Below, one piece after another: positions 1-7,303 of a stretch of DNA of 21,965 bases; positions within the stretch are counted from its first letter, which is position 1, and each line of letters begins with the position of its first letter. A model generated the notes under the pieces. It saw only the letters and a list, made by a program, of their open reading frames with translations, was not told the origin of the DNA and did no database searches. The DNA is taken from the NCBI GenBank assembly GCA_051278165.1, contig JBNMNW010000068.1, positions 1 through 21,965 on the forward strand, in the 5' to 3' direction. Both the position numbers and the translations under genes were made by a program. The DNA is from GCA-2684655 sp051278165. GTDB lineage: Bacteria > Planctomycetota > UBA1135 > UBA2386.

Positions 1-383
1 TCCATACTGACGAACTGACGGACAAGAATGGTGAGACCGTGACGGCCGACTGGAGCCTGCTGTCACCTCTGTTCGGCCACAAAGGCCTGACCTATGGCTT
101 GCACGAGGCCTACGGGTTTCTTTGGGAACTTGCCCGTGGCGTGCAGCGTACGAAGCACGACCATGCCGTCGATGTCGTTGGCCGCGTCTACACCCAGCGC
201 TCGCGCCAGGACGGCACAACGGCGAGCATGCCGTTCCTGTTCAACTACGAAGAAGACGAGACTGGCGAACGAACGCTGCGCCTGTTCCAGTTCTTGCCAA
301 TCTCCCTAGGCCGCAGCTCCTCGGGCCGCAGCTCCTCGGGCCGCAGCTCCTCGGAACTGGCCCCATCAGGGGATGGCAAGTAA
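1..383 (+). CDS. 3' end of an unrecognised protein upstream of the Mla operon
   Basis: The frame is open from the left edge (first full codon at base 3) to TAA at 381-383, so the start lies outside the window and about 126 residues are visible. I do not recognise the family. The visible part is soluble and rich in aromatic and charged residues, with no membrane helix. It contains SLLSPLFGHKG, a VVGRVYTQRSRQDG stretch and a late ERTLRLFQFLPI stretch, which could be strands of a beta-rich or envelope protein. The last 30 or so residues are built from three exact copies of a 15-nt repeat, giving three GRSSS units, followed by a short polar tail. The TAA overlaps the ATG of mlaE (TAATG), so the gene is probably translationally coupled to the lipid transporter and may work with it. 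The function is unknown; that it is a real gene is fairly sure. Confidence 0.7.
   Translation, partial: HTDELTDKNGETVTADWSLLSPLFGHKGLTYGLHEAYGFLWELARGVQRTKHDHAVDVVGRVYTQRSRQDGTTASMPFLFNYEEDETGERTLRLFQFLPISLGRSSSGRSSSGRSSSELAPSGDGK
309..353 (+). repeat. three perfect 15-nt tandem repeats inside a coding sequence
   Basis: The unit GGCCGCAGCTCCTCG occurs three times with no mismatch, at 309-323, 324-338 and 339-353. It encodes GRSSS three times in the C-terminal tail of the gene upstream of mlaE. The 15-nt length keeps the reading frame. A closely related 16-nt unit lies behind secDF at 15025-15072. Confidence 0.9.
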
Positions 384-1177
384 TGAATCCCCTAGCAAGC
401 ACAACCCGCTTCTTCGCCGAACGCGCTCAAGGCGCTGGCTATGTGGCCAACTTGCTGCTGCGCACGTTGCTCTGCTTGCCGCGACTGCCGCGGCGCCTGC
501 GCTTCCTGCTCGACAACGGCTTTAACGCAGGCGTGAGAGCGCTGCCGGTGACGCTCGTCGTTGCCGCCTTCGCCGGCGCTATCCTCGCGATGCAGACCGG
601 CATCGAACTGAGGAAGTTCGGCAACACCAGCGTGCTCGGCACCATCACGGCACTGTCGATGTGCCGCGAGATGGGTCCGTTCATCACCGGCGTCATCCTT
701 GCTGCTACGGTCGGCTCGGCGATTGCGGCCGAACTCGGCACCATGAAGGTGTCGGATGAAATCGACGCACTCGAAGTCATGTCGATCGATCCGATTGACT
801 ACCTGGTGCTGCCGCGCGTCGTCGCGCTGTCGTTGATGTGCCCGATCCTGACCGTGCTTTCCAACCTGATCGGAATCTACGGCGGCAGCGTCATCGCCGA
901 GCAGAACCTCGGCGTCAGCCCTGACCTCTACTGGGTCGGCGCGATCGAATCACTGACTTCGTCAGGCATGCTGCTGCCGAAGGAAGTCTACGTCGGCCTA
1001 CTCAAGTCGTTCATCTTCGGGATCGCCATCGCCAGCGTCAGTTGCGCGGCTGGCCTGAAGGCTCGCGGCGGCGCACTCGGTGTCGGACTCGCCGTGCAGA
1101 CCGCAGTGCGCAATTCGGTGCTGTTGATCATCGTGCTCGGCTTCGTGATCACGTGGTTCTTCTACTTCCTGGCCTAA
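383..1177 (+). CDS. mlaE: MlaE-family ABC transporter permease
   Basis: This 264-residue inner-membrane permease belongs to the MlaE/YrbE family, the membrane subunit of transporters that move phospholipids or related lipids between inner and outer membrane. Hydrophobic segments lie near residues 56-72, 85-120, 140-172, 203-225 and 244-263. The family signature is clear at about 95-145: REMGPFITG, then SAIAAELGTMKVSDEIDALEVM and DYLVLPR. The second conserved loop, GLKARGGALGVGLAVQTAVRNS, is at about 224-245. The ATG overlaps the upstream stop as TAATG, and mlaF follows after 3 nt, so the genes form one operon. The sequence extending this frame upstream to base 122 is the shadow of the preceding gene. 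Length and motifs match a complete permease. The lipid and the direction of transport cannot be read from sequence. Confidence 0.95.
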   Translation: MNPLASTTRFFAERAQGAGYVANLLLRTLLCLPRLPRRLRFLLDNGFNAGVRALPVTLVVAAFAGAILAMQTGIELRKFGNTSVLGTITALSMCREMGPFITGVILAATVGSAIAAELGTMKVSDEIDALEVMSIDPIDYLVLPRVVALSLMCPILTVLSNLIGIYGGSVIAEQNLGVSPDLYWVGAIESLTSSGMLLPKEVYVGLLKSFIFGIAIASVSCAAGLKARGGALGVGLAVQTAVRNSVLLIIVLGFVITWFFYFLA

Positions 1178-1180
1178 GCG

Positions 1181-1909
1181 ATGATCGAACTGCAAAACGT
1201 GCACAAGCGGCTCGGCGGCCGCGACATCCTCAAGGGCCTGAGCCTGAAGATTCCGAAGGGCGTGAATTTCGTGCTGATGGGCCCATCCGGCACCGGCAAG
1301 AGCGTCACCCTCAAACACGTCATCGGCATCTTCAAGCCCGACCAGGGCCACGTGTTTGTTGATGGCCAAGACGTGCCGGCGATGGACCAGAAACAGCTGA
1401 TGGCGCTGCGCAAGCGCATGGGCTACCTGTTCCAAAACGGTGCCTTGATCAACTGGCTGTCGGTCGGCGACAACGTCGCACTGCCGCTCAGAGAACACAG
1501 TCGCATCTCGAAGTCCGAAGTCGATGACCGCGTCCACAAAGTGCTCAAGCTCGTAGGCATGGAAAACGCCGCGAAGCAAGCTCCACCGGACATCTCGGGC
1601 GGCATGAAGCTGCGCGCTGGTCTGGCGCGCGCGCTGGTGACCAATCCAGAGTATGTGCTCTACGACGAGCCAAACGCCGGCCTCGACCCAATCATCAGCC
1701 ATCAGATCCACGAACTGATTTCTGAAGTGCGCGACACCCTGTCAGTGACCGGTTTGATCGTCACCCACTCGCGCGCCTGCGCGACCCAGTGCGGCGACCG
1801 CATCGGCATCCTTGACGGCGGCGGTCTCGGCATCGAAGGCAGCGTCGACGAGATCACTCACAGCGACCACCCACTGGCCCGTGCCTTCATGGGCATGGGG
1901 TCGGACTAA
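1181..1909 (+). CDS. mlaF: MlaF-type ABC transporter ATPase
   Basis: This 242-residue cytoplasmic ATPase drives the MlaE permease. The ABC motifs appear in order: Walker A GPSGTGKS at 34-41, Q-loop Gln85 in GYLFQNGAL, signature ISGGMKLRAGLARAL at 138-152, Walker B VLYDEP at 159-164, D-loop AGLDP at 166-170 and the switch His196 in IVTHS. The SGGM signature and the short FQNGAL segment are typical of the MlaF/Mkl group rather than sugar or peptide importers. The residues after the H-loop (SRACATQCGDRIGIL) differ from the usual MlaF form but sit where the regulatory region normally lies. The start ATG is 3 nt after the mlaE stop and has no clear SD, which fits translational coupling. All catalytic residues appear intact. 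Confidence 0.94.
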   Translation: MIELQNVHKRLGGRDILKGLSLKIPKGVNFVLMGPSGTGKSVTLKHVIGIFKPDQGHVFVDGQDVPAMDQKQLMALRKRMGYLFQNGALINWLSVGDNVALPLREHSRISKSEVDDRVHKVLKLVGMENAAKQAPPDISGGMKLRAGLARALVTNPEYVLYDEPNAGLDPIISHQIHELISEVRDTLSVTGLIVTHSRACATQCGDRIGILDGGGLGIEGSVDEITHSDHPLARAFMGMGSD

Positions 1910-1942
1910 ACGTACCCCGCAATTCCCGAACAACACATCCAC

Positions 1943-3103
1943 ATGGACCGCATCAAACGCGACACCCTGCTCGGCTTCGTCTTCTTCGGCACGCTGGGCT
2001 TTCTGCTCTGGGCGACCGTCAACCTGACCGACTTGTCACTGAGTGAGAAGATCGACGTCTACTTCCCGCAAGCGGGCAGCTGTGACGTTGGCACCAACGT
2101 CATGGTGCTCGGCAAGAAGATTGGCAAGGTCGGCGCCATCGACATCCAGTATGACCGCGCCGATACACCGGTGAGGATGCAGCTGTTGCTGCGCGAGAAG
2201 ATCCCGCTCAGGGACGGTCATTTGATCGAAGTGCGCGACGACGGCGTGCTCGGTGGCAAGCAGATATACATTGATCCCGGCAAGGGCGCTCCGCTGGCCG
2301 ATGGCGCCGCGTTGCTCGGCATAGTCGCAGGCAGCGCGTTCGACAAGCTCGGCGACATCGCCGATGGCAAAGGCGCGGTCGGCGAGTCCTTAAACTCCGC
2401 GCTCACGGAGGTCGGCGACTTCTTCCGCAACATGAACGATCCGGAGACGTCGATCGGTCGCATGGCGACCCGCCGCGAGCTCTACGACAGCGTGCTCAGC
2501 ACGTTCAACAACGCCAACCGTATCTTCGAGGCTGTGACCAACGCCGAAGGCGCTGTCGGCACGTTGATCATGAACAAGCAGACGGCCGAGGACACCACGA
2601 CCCTGCTCGCCAACTTGCGCACGGTCAGCGACAGCCTGCTACGGACGGATGGCCCGCTCGGCGTCTTGCTCAACGACCAGGAGGCGGCGCGTGACCTGCA
2701 GGGCATCCTCGACAACGTCGACCGTCTGATCGCCGACTCGCGCGATGGCAAGGGCATGCTCGGCCGCATCCTGACTGACGACAAGCTTGCTGGCGAGTTT
2801 GCTTCGATCGTAGCGAACCTGAACACGATGCTGCAGAAGGCCAACGATCCAAACGCTGGCGCACTCGGCGCGATCACCAGCGATCCAGAGATGGCCAAGC
2901 ACCTAAAGGAGACGATCGCCAACGCCAACATGGTTAGCGAGCAGCTCACCCAACGTAAGGGTCTGCTCGGGGTCCTGATCAACGACGAAGACCTGGCCGT
3001 GCGCTTCCGCCGCATCCTGACGCAGGTATCACGCGCGATCGAAGATGCTCGCGAAGCGGCGCCGATCAGCAACTTCGTGCAGGTCTTGCTCGGCACGTTC
3101 TAG
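1943..3103 (+). CDS. mlaD: MlaD-like MCE-domain lipid-binding protein
   Basis: This 386-residue periplasmic protein is anchored by one N-terminal helix (about residues 9-26) and has one MCE domain at about 35-112 (FPQAGSCDVG, VLGKKIGKVGAI, VLGGKQIYIDPG). MCE proteins form hexameric rings that shield lipids passing to or from the MlaEF complex. E. coli MlaD is only about 183 residues. Here a long C-terminal region carries about seven repeats of roughly 27-36 residues, each with a G-x-[LV]-G-x-[LI] core (near 143, 170, 203, 237, 270, 306 and 340) followed by an amphipathic helix. This suggests an extended helical tube or coiled coil spanning the periplasm, as in longer MCE proteins; that shape is inferred. 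It lies 33 nt after mlaF with no SD and is the last gene of the operon. Confidence 0.92.
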   Translation: MDRIKRDTLLGFVFFGTLGFLLWATVNLTDLSLSEKIDVYFPQAGSCDVGTNVMVLGKKIGKVGAIDIQYDRADTPVRMQLLLREKIPLRDGHLIEVRDDGVLGGKQIYIDPGKGAPLADGAALLGIVAGSAFDKLGDIADGKGAVGESLNSALTEVGDFFRNMNDPETSIGRMATRRELYDSVLSTFNNANRIFEAVTNAEGAVGTLIMNKQTAEDTTTLLANLRTVSDSLLRTDGPLGVLLNDQEAARDLQGILDNVDRLIADSRDGKGMLGRILTDDKLAGEFASIVANLNTMLQKANDPNAGALGAITSDPEMAKHLKETIANANMVSEQLTQRKGLLGVLINDEDLAVRFRRILTQVSRAIEDAREAAPISNFVQVLLGTF

Positions 3104-3119
3104 TGGTGTGATGCCAGCT

Positions 3120-3138
3120 TCGCAGCGGTTCGCTGCGA
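3120..3138. terminator. hairpin between convergent mlaD and DCC gene, possible bidirectional terminator
   Basis: TCGCAGCG at 3120-3127 pairs perfectly with CGCTGCGA at 3131-3138 around a 3-nt loop, giving an 8-bp GC-rich stem. It lies in the 37-nt gap between two convergent stop codons, where a shared terminator would be expected. Neither strand has a T-run after the stem, so it is not a textbook intrinsic terminator. Confidence 0.45.
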
Positions 3139-3140
3139 GC

Positions 3141-3623
3141 TTAGCGCTCGTCCGCGTCAAGGAAGCGGGCGCGCAATTCTGGCGTCGGCACCCAACACTC
3201 TTCGCGCTTGCCAAACCAGCGAATGCGATTGCGCGCGATCCAGTCGTAGACCAGATTGCGCAGCGGATACGGCACAAGCCAGAACACCGAAACTAGCGGC
3301 CACGGGAACCGCAGGCCGCGTGCGATCGCCAGCGCAGCCGTCGACTTCATCTGCAGCTTGCCGCCGCGAATCAGCAGGATGCTGTCGGGAAGCACGCCTT
3401 GCGCCACCTTGGCGATCGCATCACGCCCCACTTGCGACTGCAGCGACGCAAACTGAAAGCGCCCCTTCGGATCCCGCTTCAGAACGAACTGCACCGAGTT
3501 GTTGCACAGGTTGCAGTCGCCATCAAAAAGCACCAGTGGATGTTCGCTCGGTTCAGACACGTTGTCAGCATCGTAGCCGTGCGTAGCGCTCCTGTCGGCA
3601 CCCGTTGCTATGCTCTCGTGCAT
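3141..3623 (-). CDS. DCC-family (DUF393) thiol-disulfide oxidoreductase-like protein
   Basis: This 160-residue protein carries the family-naming motif VLFDGDCNLCNNSVQF at about residues 31-46, with a CxxC pair (Cys37, Cys40) on a thioredoxin-like fold. It also has the C-terminal family motif ECWVPTPELRARFL at about 142-155. Such proteins are predicted thiol-disulfide oxidoreductases; their substrates are mostly unknown. The start ATG at 3623 is preferred because GAGG lies 8 nt upstream of it on the minus strand. A longer form from ATG 3656 has only a weak ribosome site. Residues 1-28 are polar and poorly conserved-looking. No signal peptide is evident, so it is probably cytoplasmic. Its 5' end overlaps the start of the divergent S51 gene, and its 3' end faces mlaD across a hairpin. 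Confidence 0.87.
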   Translation of the reverse strand: MHESIATGADRSATHGYDADNVSEPSEHPLVLFDGDCNLCNNSVQFVLKRDPKGRFQFASLQSQVGRDAIAKVAQGVLPDSILLIRGGKLQMKSTAALAIARGLRFPWPLVSVFWLVPYPLRNLVYDWIARNRIRWFGKREECWVPTPELRARFLDADER

Positions 3624-5256
3624 GTGGCGATCCTCATTGTTGGTGTTAATACTCATTCGGGTGCTTTGTGGGCTGGTCTTATGTGACGTCAACAGCGCGC
3701 AAGCAACCGCCGTCACCCCCGCCACGAAGGCCACCCCGAGTAAGATCGAATCGTGGGACCTCCGCGGCAAACGCCTGTTGGGTGGAGGCGGCAAATTGCC
3801 CAGCGCCATTTACGAACGCTTCCTGCAGCTCGCTGGCGGCAAACACGCGCGCGTGCTGATCGTTCCGACTGCCAGCCAACGCGCCGACACCGCCGAGGGC
3901 CGACAGGCCACGCTGCAACGCTGGCGGGAGGCCCACCCCGGCTACCAATTCGAAGTGCTTCACACGCGTGATCGCACCGAAGCCGACAGCGAAGCGTTCG
4001 TCAAGAAGCTCAACAACGCGACCGGGATCTGGTTCGGTGGCGGCGCCCAGTCGCGACTCGCGGAAGCCTACGTCGGCACGCGCTTCGAACGCGAAATGTA
4101 TGCGTGGTTAGATCGCGGCGGCGTCATCGGTGGTTCATCGGCCGGCACGGCAATCCAAACTCACACGATGATCGCCGGAGGCAAAGCACCACCGCGGCTC
4201 ATGACCGGCTTCGATCTCGTGCCGTTCGCAATTGCCGACCAACACTTCTCGCAGCGCAAACGCCTACCGCGGCTGCTGCTCGCACTCGAACTGGCGCCGG
4301 GTCACTTCGGCATCGGCATTGACGAAGGCACCGCCATCCTCGTGGAGGGGCGCTCCATGCATGTGCTTGGCAAAGGCAAGGTGCACTTCGCCTTGGCCAA
4401 GACCAAAACGCAACCGCAACGTGTCGTCGCGCTCGCTGCTGGCGAATTTGCCGACCTGCCGACTTGGCAACGCGCCGCGCGCCAACGTGGCATCGGCGCA
4501 TGGCCCAAAGCGAAGTATGCGACGCCTACGGTTAAGACAGGCTCATTAGTGCTAGCCGGCGGCGAGCACGTGCCGGACGCGGCGTTCGAACGCTTCGTCG
4601 CATTGGCCGGTGGCGCGGCCCGAGCACGCATCGTGATCGTGCCGACCGCGACGCCATCGTGGGAGCAGCGCAGCGACCTCGCGCAGCGCAAACTGAAGGC
4701 ACTGTCCGTCACCAAGATCCAACTGCTCACCCCAGAACATCCGAACGACTTCACCGAGGTTCACACCGAGATGCTGGAGCTTGCGACCGGTGTCTGGTTT
4801 GACGGCGGCCGTTCGTGGCGCATCCTCGACGCGTTCGACGGCACAGCGATCCCTGGCGCACTGCATGGCGTGCTCGACCGCGGCGGCGTCATCGGCGGCA
4901 TGGCGAGCGTGCAGAACGACTTCTTGCTGCGCGGCGAGCCGAGGTCCCCCAAACCTCTGCACTGCGAAGGCTACGACCACGGACTTGGCTTCTTGCCAGG
5001 CTGCGCGATCGACGATCAGTTCGCGCCACATCAAGGCATCGAGGACCTGAAGGCGCTCATCACCAAGCACCCGCAACTTCTCGGGATCGACCTCAACGAT
5101 CACACCGCCGCAATCATCACTGGCGACAACCTCAACGTTCTCGGTTCGCAAACGGTGACGATCGTGCAGCGACGAGCCGACCAAGAAGCGGCGGTCAGCA
5201 CATCGCTAACGGGTGGCGAGCAATGGAACCTGCGACTCGGGCAACGAAGTCGCTAA
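3610..5256 (+). CDS. secreted tandem peptidase S51 (cyanophycinase-like) protein with a degenerate second domain
   Basis: This protein of up to 548 residues has an N-terminal hydrophobic export signal (about 5-25) and two S51 domains. Domain 1 (about 53-270) has RLLGGGGKLP, VLIVPTAS, IWFGGGAQSR, the nucleophile motif GGSSAGT (Ser177), the DQHFSQRKRLPRLL segment (210-223) and GIGIDEGTA (Glu239). This pattern matches cyanophycinase-type serine peptidases, which cleave beta-Asp-Arg or similar dipeptides. Domain 2 (about 311-520) repeats the fold (SLVLAGGEHVP, IVIVPTAT, VWFDGGRS), but the nucleophile motif reads GGMASVQ, DQHF reads DDQF and DEGTA reads LNDHTA, so it should be inactive. ATGs at 3610 and 3622 are both possible; neither has an SD. 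The domain 1 substrate is not certain; many S51 proteins in non-cyanobacteria do not act on cyanophycin. Confidence 0.88.
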   Translation: MLSCMWRSSLLVLILIRVLCGLVLCDVNSAQATAVTPATKATPSKIESWDLRGKRLLGGGGKLPSAIYERFLQLAGGKHARVLIVPTASQRADTAEGRQATLQRWREAHPGYQFEVLHTRDRTEADSEAFVKKLNNATGIWFGGGAQSRLAEAYVGTRFEREMYAWLDRGGVIGGSSAGTAIQTHTMIAGGKAPPRLMTGFDLVPFAIADQHFSQRKRLPRLLLALELAPGHFGIGIDEGTAILVEGRSMHVLGKGKVHFALAKTKTQPQRVVALAAGEFADLPTWQRAARQRGIGAWPKAKYATPTVKTGSLVLAGGEHVPDAAFERFVALAGGAARARIVIVPTATPSWEQRSDLAQRKLKALSVTKIQLLTPEHPNDFTEVHTEMLELATGVWFDGGRSWRILDAFDGTAIPGALHGVLDRGGVIGGMASVQNDFLLRGEPRSPKPLHCEGYDHGLGFLPGCAIDDQFAPHQGIEDLKALITKHPQLLGIDLNDHTAAIITGDNLNVLGSQTVTIVQRRADQEAAVSTSLTGGEQWNLRLGQRSR

Positions 5257-5338
5257 CACAGTGAAGCAGTCGCTGCGCTGCACGCGGCGTCAGAGTCAGC
5301 CTACCGCCAACGCCGTTTCGATCGCCAAACAAGCCAAG

Positions 5339-5371
5339 CGAATCACGCGTCAGCGAGACGCCGAATCACGC
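5339..5371. terminator. hairpin flanked by 10-nt direct repeats between convergent genes
   Basis: GCGTC at 5347-5351 can pair with GACGC at 5357-5361 around a 5-nt loop, and CGAATCACGC occurs on both sides (5339-5348 and 5362-5371). It lies in the 140-nt gap between the S51 gene and the lipoprotein gene, which converge. A second short inverted repeat, GGCAC/GTGCC, lies at 5385-5405. It may act as a terminator, but there is no T-run. Confidence 0.3.
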
Positions 5372-5396
5372 CATGGCCGGATCAGGCACGAGCATC

Positions 5397-5837
5397 TCAT
5401 GTGCCGCCGACCAGCGCGCCGTGACGGTAGTAGCCAGACAGTGCCTCGTTCAACTTGCCGGCTGCATCCCACACGAACCACGGGCCTTCGCGTTGGCCGG
5501 CACGGTAGAGACCCTGCAATGCCATGGCTCCGTTTGGGTGCCACACGGTGCTCGGCCCTTCAAAGATCCCCGCTTGAAAGGTCGCCAAGGACTTGATGCG
5601 ACCATCGACAAAGAACTGCTTCCAAATGCCGTCCAACGAGCCTTTGGTCATGAACACCGTGTCGCGAGTTCCGTTGGTCGGCAGCTTGGTCCAGCGCCCG
5701 TAGCCAATATGGCGCCGCTCAACTCCTCGGGCATAAACCTGCCCGTCCGCGGTGCGATGCACGACGCCGACATCGCAGCTGGCCGTCACCACGGCGATGA
5801 GCATCATCACGATTCGCTGAGCCTTCGCGGGCTTCAT
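5397..5837 (-). CDS. MORN/YwqK-like repeat lipoprotein
   Basis: This 146-residue protein has a hydrophobic N-terminus (about 8-20) ending in VTAS then Cys21, a possible lipoprotein cleavage site, so it is probably a periplasmic or outer-membrane lipoprotein. The rest is a string of short Gly/Trp/Tyr repeats: DGIWKQFFVDGRI (69-81), FEGPSTVWHPNGAM (92-105), REGPWFVWDAAGKL (116-129) and SGYYRHGAL (134-142). These match MORN-like repeats of the YwqK family. Databases often name such proteins antitoxin components, but nothing here supports a toxin-antitoxin role. The ATG overlaps the stop of the membrane-protein gene as ATGA, which fixes the start and indicates translational coupling. It is the last gene of a three-gene operon. 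Its biochemical role is unknown; repeats of this type often mediate surface or lipid contacts. Confidence 0.8.
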   Translation of the reverse strand: MKPAKAQRIVMMLIAVVTASCDVGVVHRTADGQVYARGVERRHIGYGRWTKLPTNGTRDTVFMTKGSLDGIWKQFFVDGRIKSLATFQAGIFEGPSTVWHPNGAMALQGLYRAGQREGPWFVWDAAGKLNEALSGYYRHGALVGGT

Positions 5838-7303
5838 CGAGCCACCAGCTCCGCTGCGGCGAACCCAGCGGCGCGTTGTCGCTGCCACACGAACTTCGCT
5901 TCGAGTTCCTTCAGGAGCGCCGCACTGTGTGGATAGCGCACCCGAAACTCAGGCTCACGCAACGCTTGCTCGGCTTCATCAGTGAGCAGTAAGCAAGTGC
6001 CCGACGATACCGAGTCCAACATCTCGGCCACGATCTGCGGCACAGTGTTGGTGACATCGGCTGAGGCAAGACCCAGCACGGACTCTTGCGATACGTGCGC
6101 GAGACGCGCCAACAAGAACGCCTGATCACGGTAAGGACCAGCAATGATCCGACAGGTGCGCTCGGCAGCGATTTGCTGGTAGCCATCAACAAAGGCGGCG
6201 GCCGCATTGTGCTCAGCACGAAGCAAGACCTTGGTCCCGGACAAGGCAACGGCGACCAACACCAAGGCGATTGCCCAGCGTCGCGTTAGCGCTCGTGCGA
6301 CCAACAGCGAGGCGATCGGCAACAGCGGCAACAAGAACGAACCATTGTCGCCAAGCGTGCTGGTCAGGTGGCACCCGAGCAATAACCCGATCCCCACCAG
6401 CGACAGCACAACCAGCGCGCGGCGATGCCATCGATACGACCAAAGCGCGGCCAGGATGCCTAGGCTTAGAGGCAGGAAGCTGCGCCCCGCGTCACGCGCC
6501 AGTAGATTGCCCAGCGTGCCGAGGTCGTAGTTGACGATCTGGTCCCAGGTCGGCACCAGCTCGGGCGGGCGCTGCCACTGGCACGCGAACACCGTTGCCA
6601 TCGCAATAGCTACGACCGTCAACATTGGCAGCAACCGTTGCCGGAGCGTTTGGCTCGGCGCTTGTAGCAGTGCAGCTGCATCGCCATCAGCAGCTGCATC
6701 GTCATTCGCAGCATTACCTATCGCCGTGTCGCTGCCGCGAGGCCACGCCTCGGTCAACCAGAATGGCACGATCGCAACCGCCAACAACAAGCCGGCGGAC
6801 GACGCAACGAAGGCGCCTCCCAGCAACAGCCCCAGCAACGCAGCCGTGATCCAGCGGCCATCGCGAGCCAGCCGTGAAGCCAACCAAATGGCCATAGCGG
6901 CGATGCACAGTTCGATGGCGTGCACGTGCACCGTGGTGGCGGCTGTGGCGGCGGCGGGCGTAAAGGCTACGAATGCGGCTGCAACCAGTGCTTCACATCT
7001 CGTCAAGCCGAGCATTCGCGCCGACGCGCGCGTCAGCCACGAAGCCGCAGCCACAGCCACCGCCGCGAGCGTCATCGCCGCGGCATGCAGTCCAAGGCCG
7101 GTGAAGCGCAGTCCTTCGACACACCACAACCACAGCGCTGCCAACGGCGTGTCAGCGACTGGAGCCGGCACACCAGGCAGTCCAAGCAAGACCAACGATT
7201 GGTCATGCAAGGCTGCGGGTTGGGCAAGCAAGTACAGCACCATCGCGAACAGGGCCAGCAGCAGGCCATCGGAGCGATGCGGCAATCGATAAGACTCAGT
7301 CAC
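5834..7303 (-). CDS. polytopic membrane protein, possible GT-C type glycosyltransferase
   Basis: This 489-residue protein has about ten hydrophobic segments between residues 13 and 360 (for example 13-31, 71-90, 105-123, 152-182, 225-241, 275-289, 297-312, 322-337 and 344-357). A soluble C-terminal domain of roughly 125 residues follows. An early loop with ADTPLAALWLWCVEGLRF follows the first helix, and many helices start with Trp or Arg. The layout resembles dolichyl-phosphate-mannose-type (GT39/PMT-like) GT-C transferases of planctomycetes, but I see no diagnostic catalytic motif, so this is only a suggestion. A segment at about 190-215 is Asp/Ala-rich and probably a flexible cytoplasmic loop. 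The start is GTG at 7303, overlapping the SGNH gene stop by 8 nt; the 3' end overlaps the lipoprotein ATG. Membrane location is sure, enzymatic function is not. Confidence 0.75.
   Translation of the reverse strand: MTESYRLPHRSDGLLLALFAMVLYLLAQPAALHDQSLVLLGLPGVPAPVADTPLAALWLWCVEGLRFTGLGLHAAAMTLAAVAVAAASWLTRASARMLGLTRCEALVAAAFVAFTPAAATAATTVHVHAIELCIAAMAIWLASRLARDGRWITAALLGLLLGGAFVASSAGLLLAVAIVPFWLTEAWPRGSDTAIGNAANDDAAADGDAAALLQAPSQTLRQRLLPMLTVVAIAMATVFACQWQRPPELVPTWDQIVNYDLGTLGNLLARDAGRSFLPLSLGILAALWSYRWHRRALVVLSLVGIGLLLGCHLTSTLGDNGSFLLPLLPIASLLVARALTRRWAIALVLVAVALSGTKVLLRAEHNAAAAFVDGYQQIAAERTCRIIAGPYRDQAFLLARLAHVSQESVLGLASADVTNTVPQIVAEMLDSVSSGTCLLLTDEAEQALREPEFRVRYPHSAALLKELEAKFVWQRQRAAGFAAAELVAR

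Noticed and set aside
5397..5837. Toxin-antitoxin system suggested by the YwqK antitoxin name
   Set aside because: Only the repeat type matches. The gene encodes an exported lipoprotein in an envelope operon, with no toxin partner.
6531..7292. 253-codon plus-strand frame opposite the membrane protein gene
   Set aside because: It is low-complexity Ala/Ser/Thr sequence, antisense to a gene with clear membrane helices and coupled neighbours.
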